Below the pieces are notes generated by a model, which saw only the letters and a list, made by a program, of their open reading frames with translations, did not search any database and was not told the origin of the DNA. The position numbers were made by a program, and so were the translations under genes. A DNA stretch of 64,000 nt from Phycisphaerales bacterium UBA1845 (GTDB lineage Bacteria > Planctomycetota > Phycisphaerae > UBA1845), in contig DDIR01000066.1 of assembly GCA_002338715.1 (NCBI GenBank), positions 1 to 64,000 of the forward strand. The letters run 5' to 3'. Shown here one piece after another: positions 42,521 to 51,125 of this stretch; position 1 is the first letter of the stretch; each line of letters starts with the position of its first letter.

Positions 42521-43126
42521 ATGACCGAGTTGCCCTGTGTGGCTGGTATCCTTGTCGGGGGGAAGAGTTCCCGGTTTGGCCGACCCAAGGCGCTCGAGCC
42601 ACTTCCAAGCGGAAAAACAGTCCTCGCCCACGTGATCGAGGCTGCCCGTTCGGTGGCGTCCGATGTGGTCCTCCTGGGGACGTCTGGCGAAATCGACGCA
42701 ACCGCTTTCAACTGTCGCCTACTTCCAGACCCGTCCGGCGCGTCTGGTCCCATTGGCGGTTTGTCCAGCCTGTTGGCATACGCCCCCGATCGATGGGGGC
42801 TGCTCTTGGCGTGCGACCTTCCACTTTTGCAATCCGAATTGCTTGTTTCAATGCTGAAAATCGTCCGCGCCGATGATTCGATCGACGCGGTGACGTTCGG
42901 TACGGGGCTGGAGAAGCGGCCTTTCTATGCGTGCTGTGCGCTCTACCATCCGCGGATACTCCCGCAGGTCCTCGATGCGGTGAACCATCGACGATTTCGC
43001 ATGCAGGCGATACTTCAAGCCGTTCGCACGCACGTCATCACGCCTGATGAATCGCAAATGCGGTTGCTTCAGGACATGAACACACCCGAAGACAAATCGC
43101 GTCTGCTGGGCTGGTGGAACCGGTAA
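42521..43126 (+). CDS. mobA: Molybdenum cofactor guanylyltransferase
   Basis: MobA transfers GMP from GTP to molybdopterin to form the guanine dinucleotide cofactor of DMSO-reductase type enzymes. The 201-residue protein has the nucleotide-binding signature ILVGGKSSRFGRPKA near residue 10, then GPIGGL and LACDLPLL. The length is usual. The gene lies 39 bases after the HTH gene and 52 bases before the molybdoenzyme gene at 43179, which would need its product, so a functional pair is likely. Confidence 0.9.
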   Translation: MTELPCVAGILVGGKSSRFGRPKALEPLPSGKTVLAHVIEAARSVASDVVLLGTSGEIDATAFNCRLLPDPSGASGPIGGLSSLLAYAPDRWGLLLACDLPLLQSELLVSMLKIVRADDSIDAVTFGTGLEKRPFYACCALYHPRILPQVLDAVNHRRFRMQAILQAVRTHVITPDESQMRLLQDMNTPEDKSRLLGWWNR

Positions 43127-43178
43127 ATCGAAATCTCAGCTGCGCGGGCTTGCAACGTCGGCGGTGGTCGATTCCGAT

Positions 43179-45428
43179 ATGAAAGTCATGAAACCACTCA
43201 ATGCCGGCGGGGGCTGGCACGCCATCAAGCAGAGTCTGCAATACGCCCAACGGGCTGGTGGGATCGTGCGCCTCTTGCGGGCGATGTTTTCCAAGAATGC
43301 GTGCAAGACCTGCGCGCTGGGCATGGGCGGGCAGCGCGGGGGGATGGTCAACGAGCGCGGGAACTTCCCGGCTGTCTGTAAAAAGTCGATGCAAGCGATG
43401 GCCGCTGACCTTCAGGGTGCGATTCGCGGCGGGTTCTTTGAGCGATTCAGCATCGATCAACTGCGCCGGATGTCGCCGCGCGATCTGGAGTTGAGCGGGC
43501 GCATCGTCAAACCGCTCTACCTCGGCAAACACGCGACGCACTATCGCGAAGTGTCGTGGGAGCAGGCGCTCGCGGGCATCGTCGGCAAGCTGCGCGAGAC
43601 CGATCCGAACGAAAGCTTCTTTTATTTCAGCGGCAGGTCTTCCAACGAAGCCGGTTTCCTCTTGCAGCTGTTCGCGCGGTTGTATGGCACCAACAACGTC
43701 AACAACTGTTCGTACTATTGCCATCAAGCCAGCGGGGTCGGGTTGGCCAGCGTGACCGGATCGGGGACGGCTACCGTCACACTCGATGACCTCGATCAAG
43801 CCGACATGGTTTTTCTGATCGGCGGAAATCCTGCGTCCAACCATCCGCGATTGATGGCCGAGCTGGTCGAACTGCGTCGGCGCGGTGGCAAAGTCGTCGT
43901 GGTCAATCCGGCGAAGGAACTTGGACTGGTGCGCTTTAAGGTGCCGTCCGACGTGCGCTCCCTTTTGTTCGGCAGTTCGATCGCGAGCACGTACGTTCAG
44001 CCGCACATTGGCGGGGACATCGCGTTCTTGATCGGGGTGGCTAAGGCGCTGGGCGAATTGGGGCGGGTCGAGACTTCGTTCATCGAGCGGTACACCGATG
44101 GTGGGGCTGAGTTTCTGTCGATGGTGGAAGCTGCGCAGTGGGATGAGATTGTTGCTGGCTGCGGTGTTGAGGAATCGCTGATTCGGCGCGTCGCGAAGGA
44201 CTATGCCCTCGCGAAAAACGTAGTGTTTTGCTGGGCGATGGGCATCACGCACCACGAACACGGCGTGGAGAATGTGCAGGCGATTGCGAACCTGGCGCTG
44301 CTGCGCGGGATGGTGGGGCGGCCCGGCGCGGGTTTGCTGCCATTGCGCGGGCACAGCAATGTGCAGGGCATCGGGTCGATGGGGGTGACGCCGAAGCTTA
44401 AGGAAGCGGTCTTCGAGCGGATCCAGCGTGATCTGAAAGTGTCACTGCCTGACACTTTTGGTATGGACACGATGGCCTGCATGGAAGCTGCGACCAAGGG
44501 CGACGTGCGTTTTGCGCTTTGTCTGGGTGGGAATCTGTATGCATCCAATCCGGATCAGCAGTTTGCGGCGAAGGCGATGCAGGGAATCGATTCGGTGGTG
44601 TATCTTTCGACCACGCTGAATACCGGTCATGCGCATGGAACGGGCAAGGAGACGTGGATTCTCCCGGTGCAAGCCCGCGATGAAGAGGCGCAGTCCACGA
44701 CGCAGGAGTCGATGTTCAACTTCGTGCGTTTAAGCGACGGCGGAAAGGCGCGGTATGAAGGTCCGCGCAGCGAGGTCGACGTGATTCAATCGATGGCGGC
44801 AGACTATTTTGGCGAAGATTCGCCGATCGACTGGTCGAAGTTTGCCGAGCATCGAAACATCCGCAAGGCAATCGCAGCCGCCATCCCCGGTTATGAGAAA
44901 ATCGGCGAGATCGACGACAACAAAAAGGATGGCGAGTTTCATATCGCGGGCAGGACGTTTCACGAACCGGTGTTCGCGACCCCTTCCAAGAGAGCACAGT
45001 TTCACAACGTGGCGATGCCGAAGCTTCAAGGCGAGGGCGATCAGTTGCGGCTAATGACGGTGCGCAGCGAAGGTCAGTTCAACACGGTGGTGTACGAAGA
45101 GGAGGACATCTACCGGAACCAGGAACGTCGCGACGTGATCCTGATGAACCCCGAAGACATCGAAGCCCGCAATCTCAAAATCGATCAGCCGGTCACCGTC
45201 TCGAGCGCGACGGGAAAGATGACCAACATCCTCGTCCGCCCGTTCGACGTGCGAGCCGGCAACGCCATCATGTACTACCCCGAAGCCAACATCCTCGTCC
45301 CCAAAACCACCGACGCCCGCTCCAAAACGCCGGCATTTAAGAATGTCTGCGTGACTATCTCTTTCGAGAAAGGCGCGGCTAATTCGGGTTTGGTTCAGTT
45401 GGAAACATTGCGAGTCGAGAGTCTATAA
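43179..45428 (+). CDS. FdhF/YdeP family molybdopterin oxidoreductase
   Basis: A 749-residue enzyme of the DMSO reductase family, closest by eye to E. coli YdeP, an FdhF-like protein with unclear substrate. Matching segments are GGGWHAIKQSL at the start, CKTCALGMGGQRGG near residue 43, SGRSSNEAGFLLQLFARLYGTNN, IGGNPASNHPR, CWAMGITHHEHGVENVQ, LLPLRGHSNVQG and TVRSEGQFNTVVY. A full N-terminal 4Fe-4S set is not seen. It would use the bis-MGD cofactor made by MobA. The ATG at 43179 is used; a GTG at 43164 is possible. No partner subunit gene is adjacent. Confidence 0.92.
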   Translation: MKVMKPLNAGGGWHAIKQSLQYAQRAGGIVRLLRAMFSKNACKTCALGMGGQRGGMVNERGNFPAVCKKSMQAMAADLQGAIRGGFFERFSIDQLRRMSPRDLELSGRIVKPLYLGKHATHYREVSWEQALAGIVGKLRETDPNESFFYFSGRSSNEAGFLLQLFARLYGTNNVNNCSYYCHQASGVGLASVTGSGTATVTLDDLDQADMVFLIGGNPASNHPRLMAELVELRRRGGKVVVVNPAKELGLVRFKVPSDVRSLLFGSSIASTYVQPHIGGDIAFLIGVAKALGELGRVETSFIERYTDGGAEFLSMVEAAQWDEIVAGCGVEESLIRRVAKDYALAKNVVFCWAMGITHHEHGVENVQAIANLALLRGMVGRPGAGLLPLRGHSNVQGIGSMGVTPKLKEAVFERIQRDLKVSLPDTFGMDTMACMEAATKGDVRFALCLGGNLYASNPDQQFAAKAMQGIDSVVYLSTTLNTGHAHGTGKETWILPVQARDEEAQSTTQESMFNFVRLSDGGKARYEGPRSEVDVIQSMAADYFGEDSPIDWSKFAEHRNIRKAIAAAIPGYEKIGEIDDNKKDGEFHIAGRTFHEPVFATPSKRAQFHNVAMPKLQGEGDQLRLMTVRSEGQFNTVVYEEEDIYRNQERRDVILMNPEDIEARNLKIDQPVTVSSATGKMTNILVRPFDVRAGNAIMYYPEANILVPKTTDARSKTPAFKNVCVTISFEKGAANSGLVQLETLRVESL

Positions 45429-45470
45429 TACAACGACCCCAAATATTCGTGCAGATCATGGAAATGACCG

Positions 45471-46526
45471 ATGCGCTGTGTCGAATTCATCTCACCTCGT
45501 CATTCCATAGTTAGAACAGTAGGTGTAGGCCTACTTTTTGGTGTATTCGTCAGCATGTGTTCTGCCTGCTGGAGCCAAACTGTCAGTGCCGGTGTATTAA
45601 CGTTCAGCGTGTTTGGCTCACTGATTGGATATTCATTGTTCATCGCGTCGAAGGAATCTCGTGGATGGCACAGATCGCTTGGTGGACTATGTGTTGGGGT
45701 TGGATTACTTCTGACTCTCGCGTTTTTCGAGACGCTGTGGGAGAAGGGCTCTGACCGTTTCCACGGCGATGCTTGGGACGAGGTTTATTTGTGCGCTTTT
45801 GTCCTCTGTATTTTGCCTGTCTGGAGCTATGGATGGGGGCGCGATTTCAATGAACTTCGGGTTTTTCTGTATCGAGTTTACGAACAAGAGTGGGAAGTGA
45901 GGCAGGGCTCCAATGCCCGCTTGTGGATTGCACATGAGTCTTATTTCTGGTCTCCCAGAGGTGCAGCTTTGGGGGGATTGGGGCTCGGTTTTGGATTGAT
46001 ATTGCTTGCTGGGCTACTGCACAACATCATCTTGTTCTCGAATCGGGACATTGCTTCACCGTCGAAAGTTCTGAGCATTTCAATAGTCGCATCCATGACG
46101 CTCCTCATCTTTTTCAGCATTGCTTACAACAGTAGATCACTGAGCACGAGAACACTGGTTGTAATCTACGCTGTTGGGTTTTGCGCGGGTGGATTGGCTG
46201 GAATCACGATGGCTCAAGCATTGGGGCCAATCCCCGCCCTAGATGCCATATTCCCTCATGCCTTGCTCTACCTTACTTTGGCGGTTCCCGTAGTTGTGTT
46301 CGTATCAATCGTCATTTGGGCGGGATTCACTGTCCGGAACGACAGGACCGATCGAACGATTGGTGTCATATTTCCGGGAGTATTGATCTGCATGCGATGT
46401 CGGAAGCAGATGAGTGAAGGTGCCGCTGCATGTTGCTCACAATGCGGCGCGGAGTTCTTCGAGATGGAGTGGGAATTAGAGCAACCGAGCGTTCACTGTT
46501 GTCTCGACCGGGGCGAGTTGGATTAG
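45471..46526 (+). CDS. Polytopic membrane protein with C-terminal zinc ribbon
   Basis: A 351-residue hypothetical protein with about eight membrane helices and a C-terminal zinc ribbon: CMRCRKQM, then CSQCGAEFF near residue 320. The cysteines CxxC...CxxC are spaced as in short DUF-type ribbons. TATAAT at 45424-45429 may be its -10 box. Base composition is lower in GC than the neighbours (25 of 60 bases in 45481-45540), with different codon use, which hints at transfer. No homologue family is recognised. Confidence 0.78.
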   Translation: MRCVEFISPRHSIVRTVGVGLLFGVFVSMCSACWSQTVSAGVLTFSVFGSLIGYSLFIASKESRGWHRSLGGLCVGVGLLLTLAFFETLWEKGSDRFHGDAWDEVYLCAFVLCILPVWSYGWGRDFNELRVFLYRVYEQEWEVRQGSNARLWIAHESYFWSPRGAALGGLGLGFGLILLAGLLHNIILFSNRDIASPSKVLSISIVASMTLLIFFSIAYNSRSLSTRTLVVIYAVGFCAGGLAGITMAQALGPIPALDAIFPHALLYLTLAVPVVVFVSIVIWAGFTVRNDRTDRTIGVIFPGVLICMRCRKQMSEGAAACCSQCGAEFFEMEWELEQPSVHCCLDRGELD

Positions 46527-46554
46527 CTGATGCAAGCTTCGTATCGTTGCCCCT

Positions 46555-47097
46555 CTATTTCGCCGCGTGTTGATCTTGCGTTTTGATGAGTCGCTTCAGG
46601 TAATGCTCCAGCATGTTTCCGCGCAGGTCTTTGGCGACGACCTTGCCTTCCTGGTTGATCAGGAAGGTGGCTGGCACGCCGGAGACGTAGTAGGTCTTGG
46701 CGATCGGGTTCAGGTCGGATGGGCCGGCTGCGATCTGGGGCCAGTTGACTCCCTTAGCGGTGACAAAGCGTGACACTGTTTGCGGGTCGTTGTCCACGCT
46801 GATGCCCAGGACCACAAAGTCGCCGCTGTCTTTGTATTGGTCGTAGGCGCGCTTGATGTTGGGCATCTCGGCGACGCATGGGGCGCACCACGTTGCCCAG
46901 AAATCGATCAGAACCACCTTCCCGCGCAAATCAGACAGCTTGACCTTTTCGCCCGCAAGTGTTGTGCCTTCAAAGTCGGGGGCGGGTTCACCGGGGTTGA
47001 TGATCAGGAAGCGGTCGATCTTGAGATCGATGGGCTTGTTGTCGGCTGCGACGAAGCTGATCTCTCTGACCAGAGAGATATCCTGGGGGCCCGGGCC
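46555..47097 (-). pseudogene. TlpA-like thioredoxin part, cut off by an in-frame TGA
   Basis: The reading frame of the gene at 48066 continues past its TGA (47098-47100) without another stop, through PGEPAPDFEG, KVKLSDLRGKVVLIDF and the redox motif WATWCAPC, then GVPATFLINQEGK, to a TAA at 46555. That is the complete C-terminal half of a TlpA/ResA thioredoxin, which reduces disulfides outside the membrane. There is no ATG, GTG or TTG between the TGA and the TTG at 46929, which lies inside the fold, so an independent gene is unlikely. It is best read as the detached end of one gene: a nonsense change, readthrough or a sequencing error. Confidence 0.75.
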
Positions 47098-48066
47098 TCA
47101 ACCGGGGGCGGTGCGCCTGGCCCACCGCTTGGCTTCCAACGTGTACGTGCCGTCGTCCAGCCCGACGATCTCGTAATTACCGGTTGCATCGCTCACGCCG
47201 CCCACGCGAATGCCATCGCTGCGAACCGTGCTGATCGAAACATCCGGAAGCAGTTCATCTTCCGGGCCGCGAATCGCGCCGGCGAGCTTCTTGCCTTTGG
47301 TCAAATCGATATCGATGGGATGTTCGGTCAGCTTTGAGATGGTGACTGGGATTTCCAGAATCGTTGCGCTATAGTTGCGGGCGCGGCGATCAAATGCCAG
47401 CGTCCATTTGTCGATGTCAGGCGGAAGCGGTCCAGCTTGAAAACGTCCATCGGGTCCGATTGTGATTGAAATGTTGTACATGATGTCGTCAGGCGTTTGC
47501 GGGGCGACCGGCGTAAATCGGGCGTACTTGTATTGATTCGCTGCGTCGCCCGGCATGGGGCTGTAATGTTGCGCCGGAACGCCCTGCACCCTGCCGCTGG
47601 CGAAAATCGGCGCTGCGAGTGTCAGCTTCACTTCGGATCCGTCTTTGAGCGGGTCGATGTTGTTGATGAATGCAACGCCATGCTGCGGGTGGGCGGCGGC
47701 GACGTTGACCGGCCCGTCCATGATGTTTGACAGAACGAACCGACCCTGTTCGTCGGTCACGTTTTCCACCGACGAGCTGCCGTTTTGTGCTTTGAAGAAT
47801 AGCAGAACGCGCTTGTCTTGCCCGTAAACAAAGAGGCGGCCATCACCGCTATAGGTGATGTAACCGAGTTTGCGGTTGGCGGCACCGACTTGCACGCCGG
47901 CGACCGGGTGGCCGTCGTGGTCAACGACAGTTCCGACGATGCGGTTGACGGCATTGGCATCATGCGGTGCGTCGGCGTAGGTGAGATCGGCCGGACCAAT
48001 CAGCATTGCGAGTACAAAGATGGCGATGCATGGACGGCTGATAAGCAGTGTTCGATGATCGATCAT
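47098..48066 (-). CDS. Exported protein with carboxypeptidase-regulatory-like domains, truncated by TGA
   Basis: A 322-residue N-terminal part of a larger protein. A signal peptide (CIAIFVLAMLIGPADLTYA) is followed by Ig-like carboxypeptidase-regulatory segments: IVGTVVDHDGHPVAGVQVG, VTDEQGRFVLSNI, and near the end GKKLAGAIRGPEDELLPDV with VSDATGNYEIVGLDDGTYTL. The TGA comes right after RRTAPG, before the in-frame thioredoxin domain. Fusions of these regulatory domains with TlpA are known in planctomycetes. ATG 48066 is preferred because GCGGAG precedes it at a good distance; 48072 abuts it. It is divergent from the DUF2079-like gene. Confidence 0.75.
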   Translation of the reverse strand: MIDHRTLLISRPCIAIFVLAMLIGPADLTYADAPHDANAVNRIVGTVVDHDGHPVAGVQVGAANRKLGYITYSGDGRLFVYGQDKRVLLFFKAQNGSSSVENVTDEQGRFVLSNIMDGPVNVAAAHPQHGVAFINNIDPLKDGSEVKLTLAAPIFASGRVQGVPAQHYSPMPGDAANQYKYARFTPVAPQTPDDIMYNISITIGPDGRFQAGPLPPDIDKWTLAFDRRARNYSATILEIPVTISKLTEHPIDIDLTKGKKLAGAIRGPEDELLPDVSISTVRSDGIRVGGVSDATGNYEIVGLDDGTYTLEAKRWARRTAPG

Positions 48067-48234
48067 GTTCATCTCCGCGATGTGGTTACGGCGTTCGGCC
48101 CGCGAGTGTGTTCGATAGATTATACCACACCAATGGCGGCTGGTTGACAGACATATGTTGATTTCGGTTGCAACCTGTCGCAAGTTGCGGTTTACGGCAT
48201 TGTGGGAGCGGATTGACGAACGTACCATCTGGAA

Positions 48235-50124
48235 ATGAGCACTTCCGTCGAGTCCGCCAACCGCCACACGACTTCGTGGGCGGTTGTCTACAGTGTGGTT
48301 TCGGGGATCATCCTGGTCCTGGGGATGTGCGTTCTCGATGGCGTCCTCTTCAATGTCGTTACCTACGAACCGATTCAAATCGATGTTCCCCGGGTCAGCA
48401 CGACCAAAATACCCTGGATGTTTGCGCTCATGGTACTTGGCGCACCGTCACTGATGCGGTGGCAAGTTTTAGAAAAACCCGAACGCGCGACTCTCGAAGC
48501 ACTGCGTCCTGTTCACATCATTTGGCCCGTCCTTGGCTTGATCGCGCTGGTGTGGCTTAAGGTGTCACCGAGCTATCTCGGCGCGAGCCTGCTATTCGTC
48601 TCGTTGGGTGCAGCGGCCGCCGTTTCAGTGGCGGTTAAGAATACTAATGAGTCACCGGAATTCGAGACCGGTGACTATTTTGCGGACGCATTTGGACGCT
48701 TGTCGGGTTTCGGGCTGGTTCTTGGGCTCGTGCTTTGGAGTACGGCTTGGCACGCGGAGATGCAGTATTCGTTTTGGCAGCGGTACATGCTTGGCTATGC
48801 CGACATGGGTTTGTTTGTCAACGAGTTGGAGCATTGCCTGCCGTGGCGCGAGGCGTCGCAGCGTTTTGCGGATACGCGGCTTGGTTATCACGCGGTCTGG
48901 ATGTTCTATCTGCTGACGCCGCTGTATGCGTTGGTGCGTCATCCGGTTTTTCTGATGGTGGTTGGGCCGCTCTTTTTGAATGCGGCAGCGATTCCGTTTT
49001 TCCTGATGGTCAAGCGGCGCGGTGGTGGTTCGGGACGGGCGATACTGGTGGCGTGTTGCTGGTTGCTGCTGCCGTCGCTCTCGCGGCTCCCCTATGCGGG
49101 AACGTATGGCTTTCAGTCGATCTACCTTGCGGTACCGTTTTTGGCGTGGACTTGGTGTTTGGCGATGTGCGATCGTTGGAAGGCTTCGCACGTGTGTCTG
49201 GTGCTCGCGGTGTTGTGTGAAGAGACGGTGTGCGGGGTGGCGGTCGGCTGGGGTGCGTATTTGCTGCTGTTCACGAAACGCCGGCGTGATGGGGTGATCA
49301 TTGTTGTGGGAGCGGTGGCGTATCTTTTACTCACAACGCAGGTGATTATTCCGCATTTCACTTCGGCGATGACGTACACGCGGTTGAAGCTTTTTGGCGA
49401 TGTGGGCGTGGATGAGGTGGCCGGTCGATTGGCTCGGCCCGAAGCCGCGTATTATCTGGTGGCGCTGCTTGCGCCGGTGGCGATCGGATTGTGGCGACAC
49501 GCGAAGTTGCTGGTGGTGATTCTGCCGACGCTGGTTTTGGTCTTGCTGCTGCGCGACGAGCAGTATCTCAACATCAAGTACTGGCATCAGAGCTCGATGC
49601 TGCCCTTGATCTTTTGTGCGGCGACGCTGGCGGTGGTTGGCGAGAAGCCGGGAGCGTCGCCAGCACCGCGCCCCGATGCATCGCGCGGATTGGCTTCGGG
49701 GCTGTTTTTTACGCTCTTGCTGTTTCATCAGGCGCTGGGTTTTTCGCCGATCGCCCAGGCGGAACGGTTGCAGGCTGCCGCACCGCCGCCGGCAGAGGTT
49801 GACCCCCGCGCCCAGGCGGTTGCATTCGTGCATGTGAATTTCCAGCCGCGTGAGCACACGATTCTTGCGAGTGAGCGAATCGCGGCGCACGTTTGGGAAT
49901 ACCGGGCGATCTACCCGTTGGCCGTCGTCGATTCGCTTGATGATGCGGCTTGGCCCGACGTTGTGGTGGTTGATGCGCACGACCGATGGGATCCCGTCAT
50001 TGCGGCTGACCGTGTCGATGAAGTCTTGAGCAAGGCGAACGCGCTGGGATACACCATCTCAGCACGGTTCGGTGATGTGTTCGTCATGACGCAAGGGAAC
50101 TTGGCCCCTGCCAATTCGCAGTAA
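48235..50124 (+). CDS. DUF2079-like polytopic membrane protein
   Basis: A 629-residue protein with about 12 membrane helices, close to DUF2079 membrane proteins, which resemble GT-C glycosyltransferases. Typical segments are YADMGLFVNELEHCLPWRE near residue 190 (a DMG(x)F motif with following acidic residues), a GYHAVWMFYLLTPLYAL stretch, CCWLLLPSLSRLPYAGTYGF, and a cytoplasmic C-terminal domain with NFQPREHTILASERIAAHVW (quoted as one 20-residue piece). It likely acts at the membrane on a lipid-linked sugar, but the substrate is unknown. The gene is monocistronic. Confidence 0.85.
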   Translation: MSTSVESANRHTTSWAVVYSVVSGIILVLGMCVLDGVLFNVVTYEPIQIDVPRVSTTKIPWMFALMVLGAPSLMRWQVLEKPERATLEALRPVHIIWPVLGLIALVWLKVSPSYLGASLLFVSLGAAAAVSVAVKNTNESPEFETGDYFADAFGRLSGFGLVLGLVLWSTAWHAEMQYSFWQRYMLGYADMGLFVNELEHCLPWREASQRFADTRLGYHAVWMFYLLTPLYALVRHPVFLMVVGPLFLNAAAIPFFLMVKRRGGGSGRAILVACCWLLLPSLSRLPYAGTYGFQSIYLAVPFLAWTWCLAMCDRWKASHVCLVLAVLCEETVCGVAVGWGAYLLLFTKRRRDGVIIVVGAVAYLLLTTQVIIPHFTSAMTYTRLKLFGDVGVDEVAGRLARPEAAYYLVALLAPVAIGLWRHAKLLVVILPTLVLVLLLRDEQYLNIKYWHQSSMLPLIFCAATLAVVGEKPGASPAPRPDASRGLASGLFFTLLLFHQALGFSPIAQAERLQAAAPPPAEVDPRAQAVAFVHVNFQPREHTILASERIAAHVWEYRAIYPLAVVDSLDDAAWPDVVVVDAHDRWDPVIAADRVDEVLSKANALGYTISARFGDVFVMTQGNLAPANSQ

Positions 50125-50140
50125 CTCCGCGAACTCCGCT

Positions 50141-50758
50141 TCAATTCAATTCTGCTGTCAGCCGCTTGGCGCATTTGGCGACTGACGCGCGGGTATTTTT
50201 CTGCTGGCGTTTGATGAACGCTTTGACCTTGGGGCGGTTGCAGACTTGCGGGCCAAGTCTTTCGAGCGAATCGAGCACCTGTCCGATCACGACGTTGCGA
50301 CATTCGTCGGTTTCGTACTCGGCGCGCTCGACGGCCAGGTACGATTTCAAAACGCGATCGAGCACATCGGGACGGGCTTGGGCGATGAGCGAAGCGCCTT
50401 TCACCGCGTTGGCCGCACTGATCATGTTGTCGCCACGGATGAACGCCAAGTACTTAGGAAGGTAGGCGCTCAGTTTCTTGTCGCCATCGACAGCCGCCAG
50501 CGCGCCGAGCGTTCGAAGCGACTCCCAACGCATGATCTTGCTCTTGCTATCGAGGAGTGATGCGATCTGATCGAAGTACGGATATACGCGGGCAGGGTCT
50601 TTTTCGGCGGTAACGTAGACGGCTTTACCGGCTCCGAAACGCTCCCCACCCGAAGGCGCCATCATCGTTTCAATCGCACCAGCCACCCGCGCTTTGGTCA
50701 GCATGCGGATGGGTGGTTTCTTGGCTTTCGTTTTTCTGGTCTTGTTCATGGTAGTCAT
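50141..50758 (-). CDS. HEAT-like helical protein coupled to an antitoxin-like gene
   Basis: A 205-residue basic, all-helical protein. The start KTRKTKAKKPPIRMLTKARV is strongly basic, and the middle has HEAT-like helices (FDQIASLLDSKSKIMRWESL, RTLGALAAVDGDKKLSAYLP, NAVKGASLIAQARPDVLDRV). Near the end are VKAFIKRQQKNTRASVAKCA and a lysine-rich tail. The ATG at 50758 overlaps the stop of the antitoxin-like gene (ATGA), and AAGGAAAG precedes it. No PIN, RelE or other toxin motif is seen. It may be a partner of the antitoxin-like protein, which is an inference from coupling only. Confidence 0.75.
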   Translation of the reverse strand: MTTMNKTRKTKAKKPPIRMLTKARVAGAIETMMAPSGGERFGAGKAVYVTAEKDPARVYPYFDQIASLLDSKSKIMRWESLRTLGALAAVDGDKKLSAYLPKYLAFIRGDNMISAANAVKGASLIAQARPDVLDRVLKSYLAVERAEYETDECRNVVIGQVLDSLERLGPQVCNRPKVKAFIKRQQKNTRASVAKCAKRLTAELN

Positions 50759-51012
50759 GGCAGCTTTCCTTTGCGCGTCTTTGCGCCGAAAGGTGCAGCA
50801 ACATCTTCGGGAAATGGTGCGTCGAAGTCTCCGTGGAGCTTTACGCGCCCTTTCCATTGTCCACCGGTGCGATCATGGGGCGCTTCTTTGATGGGGGTGA
50901 GCCGGGCGATGGGTTTGCCAGCTTTCGTGATGATGATTGATTTACCGTTGGCTACCAGTTCCAACAGTGCGTCGAAATGATTGCTGATTTCGTTGATGTC
51001 TACAATCAACAT
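50755..51012 (-). CDS. Phd/YefM-type antitoxin-like protein
   Basis: An 85-residue protein. NEISNHFDALLELVANGKSI and ITKAGKPIARLTPI match the N-terminal DNA-binding part of Phd/YefM/VapB-type antitoxins. The C-terminal half, FDAPFPEDVAAPFGAKTRKG, resembles the toxin-binding FDxPLPEDxxxxF tail that pairs with PIN (VapC) toxins. No PIN toxin gene follows; the next gene codes for a HEAT-like protein with a four-base overlap. No strong ribosome-binding site is seen. Antitoxin function is inferred from the family. Confidence 0.85.
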   Translation of the reverse strand: MLIVDINEISNHFDALLELVANGKSIIITKAGKPIARLTPIKEAPHDRTGGQWKGRVKLHGDFDAPFPEDVAAPFGAKTRKGKLP

Positions 51013-51125
51013 GCAAACCAGTTTAACAAGCCTTGGAACGCTGGTCTGCCGATGGGTGACCTCTGGCCCAAGTGGCGTCGTAACACGTTTGTTTTTAATG
51101 GTTTAAGCAACTCTTGCGCTGCCAG

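Noticed and set aside
43038-44354. A 438-codon open frame on the minus strand
   Set aside because: It is antisense to mobA and the molybdoenzyme gene, which both have family motifs.
44436-44460. Hairpin AAAGTGTCAC..TGACACTTTT inside the molybdoenzyme gene
   Set aside because: It is within a conserved coding region with no T-tail in context, and it falls in a stretch with normal protein sequence, so it is probably chance.
47098-47100. Selenocysteine at the TGA in the TlpA-type gene
   Set aside because: The surrounding residues (RRTAPG then GPGPQD) do not resemble a redox or other selenoprotein site. The real redox site WATWCAPC is intact further on, so a nonsense change or an error is simpler.
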